A stretch of DNA of 43,903 nt from positions 102,501 to 146,403 of the forward strand of contig DAOSDU010000004.1 of the NCBI GenBank assembly GCA_035362715.1, in the 5' to 3' direction. Each line of letters starts with the position of its first letter. The stretch's first letter is position 1. The notes beneath the pieces are model-generated. The model was given only the letters and a program-made list of their open reading frames with translations. It did not search any database and had not been told where the DNA came from. Positions 39,910 through 43,903 of this stretch are shown one piece after another. The translations under genes were made by a program, and so were the position numbers. This DNA is from Methanofastidiosum sp. GTDB taxonomy: Archaea; Methanobacteriota_B; Thermococci; Methanofastidiosales; Methanofastidiosaceae.

Positions 39910-40343
39910 AGGTCATTGCATCAGGAACCTTTGATCGACTCCATGAAGGCCATAAACATTTCTTAATGTCTGCATTTTCACTCGGTTATGTATATATCGG
40001 ATTAACATCTGAAAACATGATAAAAAATAAACCATACGCAGAAAGTATCCAAAGTTTTGAAACTAGAAAAAATAATCTAATCCAATGCTTGGCTGAAGAA
40101 GGGAAAACAAATAACTATGATTACCAAATAATAGAAATAAATGATAGATACGGATTTGCAATAGAGTCAATGGAAGCTGATGTGATTGTTGTAACTTCTG
40201 ATACACTTGATACGGCAAAAGAAATAAATGACATAAGAGCAGAATTAGGAATTTATCCCCTTGATATAATAGAAGTAGATTTGATTATTAAAGATAATAA
40301 AAAAATATCTTCCAGTGATTTGAGAAAGGAAGAAAATGATTAA
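39906..40343 (+). CDS. coaD: Phosphopantetheine adenylyltransferase, archaeal type
   Basis: The 145 residues belong to the nucleotidyltransferase superfamily: ASGTFDRLHEGHKHFL (the HxGH motif, residues 5-20), YIGLTSENM, and ISSSDLRKE near the end, corresponding to the ISSTxxR motif. It would join ATP and 4'-phosphopantetheine to dephospho-CoA in coenzyme A synthesis. The archaeal enzymes are about this length. It overlaps the DUF356-like gene by 4 bases and converges with the Lrp-like regulator, overlapping it by 4 bases at the stops. Confidence 0.9.
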   Translation: MKVIASGTFDRLHEGHKHFLMSAFSLGYVYIGLTSENMIKNKPYAESIQSFETRKNNLIQCLAEEGKTNNYDYQIIEINDRYGFAIESMEADVIVVTSDTLDTAKEINDIRAELGIYPLDIIEVDLIIKDNKKISSSDLRKEEND

Positions 40344-40912
40344 TCTTTTCTCCAGAAATCTCCTTTGTAAGCACTAGTCGCTGGGCATCCAAGACATCTT
40401 CCAGATTTGTAGTAAGGGCATCCATCACAATCTAGATCGCATCCTCTTTCACCTTCTAATGTTATCTTGACTGGCATTACTAGATCCTTTACTGGACTTA
40501 TAATTATATTAAAATCAACTTCTTTTATGTCCAGATTTTGTCTTAAATGATAGTCAACAATAGATTCGAGAGTTGCAATGTTTTCCCCCATAAAAAGAAG
40601 CGTCATATTATATTTTCCTGATACCATAAGAGCATTAATGAAGAACGGGCATTTGGAAAAAGTATCAATTATATTTTGTGAATTTTTTGCAGCTATCTCA
40701 ACTTTAGCAAGGAAGAGATTAACCTTCTTAAAGTTCATTCCTACAATATGGGAGAGTATTCCTCTATCCTTGAGTTTTTTTATTCTCATCCCAACAGAAG
40801 GCTGTGAAAGACCTATTATTTCGGCTATATCACTTTGTGATATCTCGGGATTTTTTTGAAAAAGTGTTATTATTTGCCTATCCTTTTCATCAAGTCGCAC
40901 ATTACTATTCAT
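40340..40912 (-). CDS. Lrp/AsnC-like regulator with cysteine-rich C-terminal tail
   Basis: This 190-residue protein has an N-terminal winged helix-turn-helix (LDEKDRQIITLFQKNPEISQ, then SQPSVGMRIKKLKDRGIL) and an Lrp-type ligand/oligomer domain (about 65-145). An unusual tail has CDLDCDGCPYYKSGRCLGCPAT, six cysteines in 22 residues, which could bind an iron-sulfur cluster or zinc and make the regulator redox- or metal-responsive. A TATA-like AGTATATAAGTATA (40936-40949) and the dyad CTTATACTATAAG (40921-40933) lie directly upstream and may be its own control site. Confidence 0.85.
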   Translation of the reverse strand: MNSNVRLDEKDRQIITLFQKNPEISQSDIAEIIGLSQPSVGMRIKKLKDRGILSHIVGMNFKKVNLFLAKVEIAAKNSQNIIDTFSKCPFFINALMVSGKYNMTLLFMGENIATLESIVDYHLRQNLDIKEVDFNIIISPVKDLVMPVKITLEGERGCDLDCDGCPYYKSGRCLGCPATSAYKGDFWRKD

Positions 40913-41007
40913 TTCATCACCTTATACTATAAGATATACTTATATACTAATAAATCTTTCTATACCATATATTATTAATAATATTGACTTATATATTAAT
41001 TGAGCAT

Positions 41008-41019
41008 AACTATATAAAA
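41008..41019 (+). promoter_or_regulatory. TATA box of nikR
   Basis: ACTATATAAAAT lies 31 bases before ATG 41051. I found no GTATGA-type NikR operator dyad around it. Confidence 0.5.
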
Positions 41020-41050
41020 TTGTAGCCTTAACTAAGCAGAGGCGTGTTTG

Positions 41051-41470
41051 ATGAACGGCGTTTTAAGATTTGGTGTTTCAATCCCCCCGGACCTTTTGGA
41101 AAAATTTGACAAGATAATTGAGGCGGAGGGTTATGATAGTCGCTCTGAAGCAATCAGAGATATGATAAGAGGATACATAGTCAAACGCCAGTGGATTTCT
41201 GGGGAAGAGGACGCCGTCTGCACAATCTCATTGGTGTACGACCACACTAAGCGTGGGATAGCTGAAAAGATAACAGATGTAGAGCACCACCATATAAAAG
41301 AAATCGTAACAACTTCTCATGTCCATCTTGATGAAGAAAACTGTCTTGAGGTCATTATTATTAAAGGTAACAGTGAAAAGATAAGGGACTTTGCGAGATA
41401 TCTTTTGTCAATAAAAGGTATAAAACACGGAGATTTTATTATAGTGTCCACTGGTAAAGGCATTGAGTAG
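41051..41470 (+). CDS. nikR: Nickel-responsive regulator NikR
   Basis: This 139-residue protein has an N-terminal ribbon-helix-helix DNA-binding domain (LRFGVSIPPDLLEKFDKII, then SRSEAIRDMIRGYI) and a C-terminal ACT-like nickel domain. The nickel ligands are present: HHH in DVEHHHIKEI, HVH in TTSHVHLDEENC and the Cys of that motif. It represses nickel uptake genes when nickel is plentiful. Nickel is needed for coenzyme F430 and hydrogenases in methanogens. ATG 41051 directly follows an overlapping TTG; the ATG is the family's usual start. The polysaccharide deacetylase gene starts 6 bases downstream. Confidence 0.94.
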   Translation: MNGVLRFGVSIPPDLLEKFDKIIEAEGYDSRSEAIRDMIRGYIVKRQWISGEEDAVCTISLVYDHTKRGIAEKITDVEHHHIKEIVTTSHVHLDEENCLEVIIIKGNSEKIRDFARYLLSIKGIKHGDFIIVSTGKGIE

Positions 41471-41476
41471 GATTTA

Positions 41477-42337
41477 ATGAAAAAGCCGATTATTTTTGCA
41501 ATTCTAATTTCTTTATTAATTTTGATTGGTAATTCTGAGCTCTTCAATAAAGCTGAGATTAAAGGAACTTATGTTTTATTTACTGTCGATACAGAATACG
41601 ATTTCCCGCCAGTACTTAATACTGAAAAAGGCCTAGACGAGGGTATTCCTGTATTACTCTCTATTTTTGAAGAGCACGATGTAAAAGCTACTTTCCTTGT
41701 AACAGGAGAAGTGACGGATAATAGGCCTGACATCTTAAAGGAGATCTACCAAAGAGGCCATGAGATTGGATCACACAGCTACCACCACAAATCAATTAAA
41801 GCGCAGACTAAGTCTGAGATAGAAAATGAGATTATTCTTTCAACAAATGCGATAGAGAAAGCAATAGGCGTTCGCCCAGTTTCATTTAGGTCTCCCGGGC
41901 ACAGCGCATGTAATGATTTAGTGATTTTACTCCAAGACCACGGATACCTTGTTGAAGCATCTGCAGAAAAAATTAATTCATATCCTTACCACCCAAATGA
42001 AACTGACTGGACATCTGAAGGCAATATGAGCATTCTAAGGGTACCAGTTTCGCATACTCCTGCATACTTCTACCCCCCAACTACCTACAATAGATCATGG
42101 ATTGATTGTTTCAATAAGGCAGTAAGTCAGCAATCAGATAAGGATATTAAGATTATAGTTATAGGACTTCACCCTTGGGAACTAGTTGAGATTGAAGCGC
42201 CAGAAGAATACCAAAGCTATACTAGAGCATGCGGAAACTATACAATAGAAAACTTAAATTCACTTTTAGATTACCTCGGCAATCAAAAAGTCGTTTACAT
42301 AACACTAGAAGAGCTCTATTATATTGTGCAAGAGTAG
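41477..42337 (+). CDS. Exported polysaccharide deacetylase (NodB-like)
   Basis: This 286-residue protein has an N-terminal signal or anchor helix (KKPIIFAILISLLILIG). Its NodB homology domain shows the catalytic/metal motif VDTEYD, ATFLVTG, HEIGSHSYHHKS (metal His residues), FRSPGHS and a C-terminal IVIGLHPWE. It would remove acetyl groups from a cell-surface polysaccharide outside the membrane. It follows nikR by 6 bases, although no functional link is obvious, and its stop lies 1 base before that of the convergent nadM gene. Confidence 0.88.
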   Translation: MKKPIIFAILISLLILIGNSELFNKAEIKGTYVLFTVDTEYDFPPVLNTEKGLDEGIPVLLSIFEEHDVKATFLVTGEVTDNRPDILKEIYQRGHEIGSHSYHHKSIKAQTKSEIENEIILSTNAIEKAIGVRPVSFRSPGHSACNDLVILLQDHGYLVEASAEKINSYPYHPNETDWTSEGNMSILRVPVSHTPAYFYPPTTYNRSWIDCFNKAVSQQSDKDIKIIVIGLHPWELVEIEAPEEYQSYTRACGNYTIENLNSLLDYLGNQKVVYITLEELYYIVQE

Positions 42338-42338
42338 T

Positions 42339-42869
42339 CTATACTGCGCCATCTCTTAATTTTTCTTCAATGTTTAGAATCTCTTTTATTCTTTTTTCTC
42401 CGCTGATTTCTTTGATATAGTTCCTTGTTTCATTTGGTACAAGGTCACTCCATTTTTTATCCGAAGAAATCAATTTTCTAATCAACGTCCCATTGAACTC
42501 CTCTTTTTGGTGAAATCTAACTTCAGATACCTTGTAACCCCTTTTTTCCCAAAGTAATCTTACGAGGGTGTTATTAGTATATACATTGTCAAAGGGCGGA
42601 AAAGTATCAATAATGTTTTCTACCCACATAGAGTTGCTTTCTGTATTTGGACTTGACAAAATTATTACTTTATCTCTTAGATCTTTGACAGAACGCAAGA
42701 TCATCTCAATTCGTTCCCCACTTGAAAAGGGGTTTGAAATAGTGTATGATACTTGAGAGGCTGCAACACAGATTATCACTTCATCTTCTATTTTCAGAAT
42801 ATCTTTTATCGCCATATAATGGCCATTGTGAAAAGGCTGAAATCTGCCTATAAAAAGGCCCCTACTCAT
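42339..42869 (-). CDS. nadM: Nicotinamide-nucleotide adenylyltransferase, archaeal type
   Basis: The 176 residues contain GLFIGRFQPFHNGHYMAI (HxGH nucleotide-binding motif), ASQVSYTISNPFSSGER and FNGTLIRKLI (the SxTxxR motif), matching archaeal NMN adenylyltransferase. It forms NAD from NMN and ATP. Its ATG overlaps the stop of the deoxyhypusine synthase gene (TAATG), so the two are co-translated. Deoxyhypusine synthase uses NAD as cofactor, which makes the pairing sensible. Confidence 0.93.
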   Translation of the reverse strand: MSRGLFIGRFQPFHNGHYMAIKDILKIEDEVIICVAASQVSYTISNPFSSGERIEMILRSVKDLRDKVIILSSPNTESNSMWVENIIDTFPPFDNVYTNNTLVRLLWEKRGYKVSEVRFHQKEEFNGTLIRKLISSDKKWSDLVPNETRNYIKEISGEKRIKEILNIEEKLRDGAV

Positions 42870-43816
42870 TAAATCACTTCAAGAAGAGAGGCTATCATTA
42901 TTGGCAATATTACTGTTGCATCCCCTTCTATTGTAATAAAATCCGCATCTTCCCTTACCTTTCCCCATGAAATAGCTTCCCTTATCCTTGCCCCTGAAAG
43001 AGAACCGTCCCATTCAGGCGCAGTAGTGATATAAACTGCGTAGTCAAGACCACCTCTAAACTGATTCCACCATATTGTATGGTGCTTTGATATGCCCCCT
43101 CCAATCATCAATGCACCAGTTTTATCTGCCGAATAAATCAAGTCACTTATAATGTCCTCATCCTTCATCAAATTAAGATTGAAGTCTTTATGGCCATCCT
43201 GCCAGAAATAATAAAGTTGCCACCCCCACGAACCGTCAAGAGGCCCCGGAAGTATAACTGGTATATTATTCTTATAACACCAGTAAATAATAGAATCTTC
43301 CTTATTTTTTTCTCCTTCTAAGGATTTTCCAAATTCCCATACAAGTTCATGAGGCGAAACATCCCTAACGCCCTTATTGTATAAATCTCCAATAACTTTT
43401 CTTACCTTCTCCTCAAGAATCTCTGAATATGACTCGTTAGGTATTAATACATTACCCTCTCTGTTTACACCTTCCTTGTGAAGTTTTCTATCATCCATTT
43501 CAAACGAGCCGTGATAATAGTCCCTATAGACTCTTGCAATATCATGGTCTAATGTACCGGGGGTTGTGATTATCATATCAAAGAGCTTTCTCTTTACAAG
43601 CTCTTTGATTATACCTCTTGTTCCCGTTGCAACTAAAGAAGCCGGAAAGGATAAAATTCTCTTACAATCTTTGTCTCTTGCCATTTTTTCTAAAATCTGG
43701 GAACCATCGCCAACTTTTTTTGCTACATAACCTCCCGATAGAGTCATCTGATCAGTTAGATCTTTCATCTTCTTTATTTTATTAAGGTCAATATCCTTTA
43801 CAATTTCTCTTTTCAT
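42869..43816 (-). CDS. dys: Deoxyhypusine synthase
   Basis: This 315-residue enzyme makes deoxyhypusine on translation factor aIF5A from spermidine with NAD. Family blocks are MTLSGGYVAKKVGDG, FPASLVATGTRGI, TTPGTLDHDIAR, ILPGPLDGSWGWQLYY and the active-site lysine region GGGISKHHTIWW; TTAPEWDGSLSGA follows. Length and motifs are complete. It starts at ATG 43816 and is the first gene of a leftward pair with nadM. TTATTTAA (about 43842-43849) is a possible TATA box. The last 87 bases of the window hold no other gene. Confidence 0.95.
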   Translation of the reverse strand: MKREIVKDIDLNKIKKMKDLTDQMTLSGGYVAKKVGDGSQILEKMARDKDCKRILSFPASLVATGTRGIIKELVKRKLFDMIITTPGTLDHDIARVYRDYYHGSFEMDDRKLHKEGVNREGNVLIPNESYSEILEEKVRKVIGDLYNKGVRDVSPHELVWEFGKSLEGEKNKEDSIIYWCYKNNIPVILPGPLDGSWGWQLYYFWQDGHKDFNLNLMKDEDIISDLIYSADKTGALMIGGGISKHHTIWWNQFRGGLDYAVYITTAPEWDGSLSGARIREAISWGKVREDADFITIEGDATVILPIMIASLLEVI

Positions 43817-43903
43817 ATATGTAACATGATTAAATTATCTTAAATAACTTTTCGGCTGTGGGACATATTTATTTTAAGCACTAGTCTTTTACAATGATCA
43901 CAT

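Overview
The window is a stretch of an AT-rich archaeal chromosome. Archaeal markers are both subunits of family D DNA polymerase, an XPD/Rad3 helicase, deoxyhypusine synthase, archaeal-type NMN and phosphopantetheine adenylyltransferases, tRNA genes without an encoded CCA, and TATA-box promoters with very short leaders. A complete corrinoid-dependent methyl transfer operon ending in a coenzyme M methyltransferase points to a methylotrophic methanogenic euryarchaeon. A Methanofastidiosa-like lineage would fit, but that placement is inference.

Left chromosomal part (1-14700). The window opens in the 3' end of a 23S rRNA gene with no 5S gene behind it. A roadblock protein follows. A leftward replication/repair cluster then carries an XPD helicase, a small LysW-like zinc ribbon, PolD small subunit and PolD large subunit. 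Next come an ornithine cyclodeaminase-family protein, tRNA-Arg(GCG) and a small unknown protein. A leftward four-gene operon encodes a corrinoid protein, a substrate methyltransferase, a corrinoid:CoM methyltransferase and a corrinoid reductive activator. A small Toprim protein ends 4 bases before the mobile element.

Integrated element (14701-39381, about 24.7 kb). A 27-bp direct repeat (14701-14727 and 39355-39381) contains the last 13 bases of the tRNA-Gly(GCC) gene at 39369-39440, so an element integrated into the 3' end of that tRNA. An intact tyrosine recombinase lies just inside the distal copy, and a PrimPol-SF3 helicase replication protein lies just inside the tRNA copy. Between them are a secreted subtilisin-like protease, a small secreted protein and an SF2 helicase that shares an odd GYDxxG repeat with a zinc-ribbon protein. 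Further on are RelE/AbrB, DUF4411/ImmA-IrrE and PIN-type toxin-antitoxin-like pairs, a STAS-like protein, several unknown membrane proteins and a UvrD-like helicase with a nuclease-like insert. Two decayed gene remnants and a possible structured RNA are also present.

The most unusual feature is the element's own repeat code. About thirteen full or half copies of an 18-bp palindrome (GGCCYTAAAAWTARGGCC) occur only inside the element, nearly all between genes. Four genes share a promoter block made of tandem TTTTCCCTA units followed by the TATA box, and each block has a palindrome copy on its upstream side. Both motifs contain CCCTA/TAGGG. This suggests an element-wide regulatory or maintenance system that I cannot match to anything I know.

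Right chromosomal part (39382-43903). Beyond tRNA-Gly are a DUF356-like protein overlapping phosphopantetheine adenylyltransferase, an Lrp-like regulator with a cysteine-rich tail, NikR, an exported polysaccharide deacetylase, NMN adenylyltransferase and deoxyhypusine synthase. These look like ordinary host genes.
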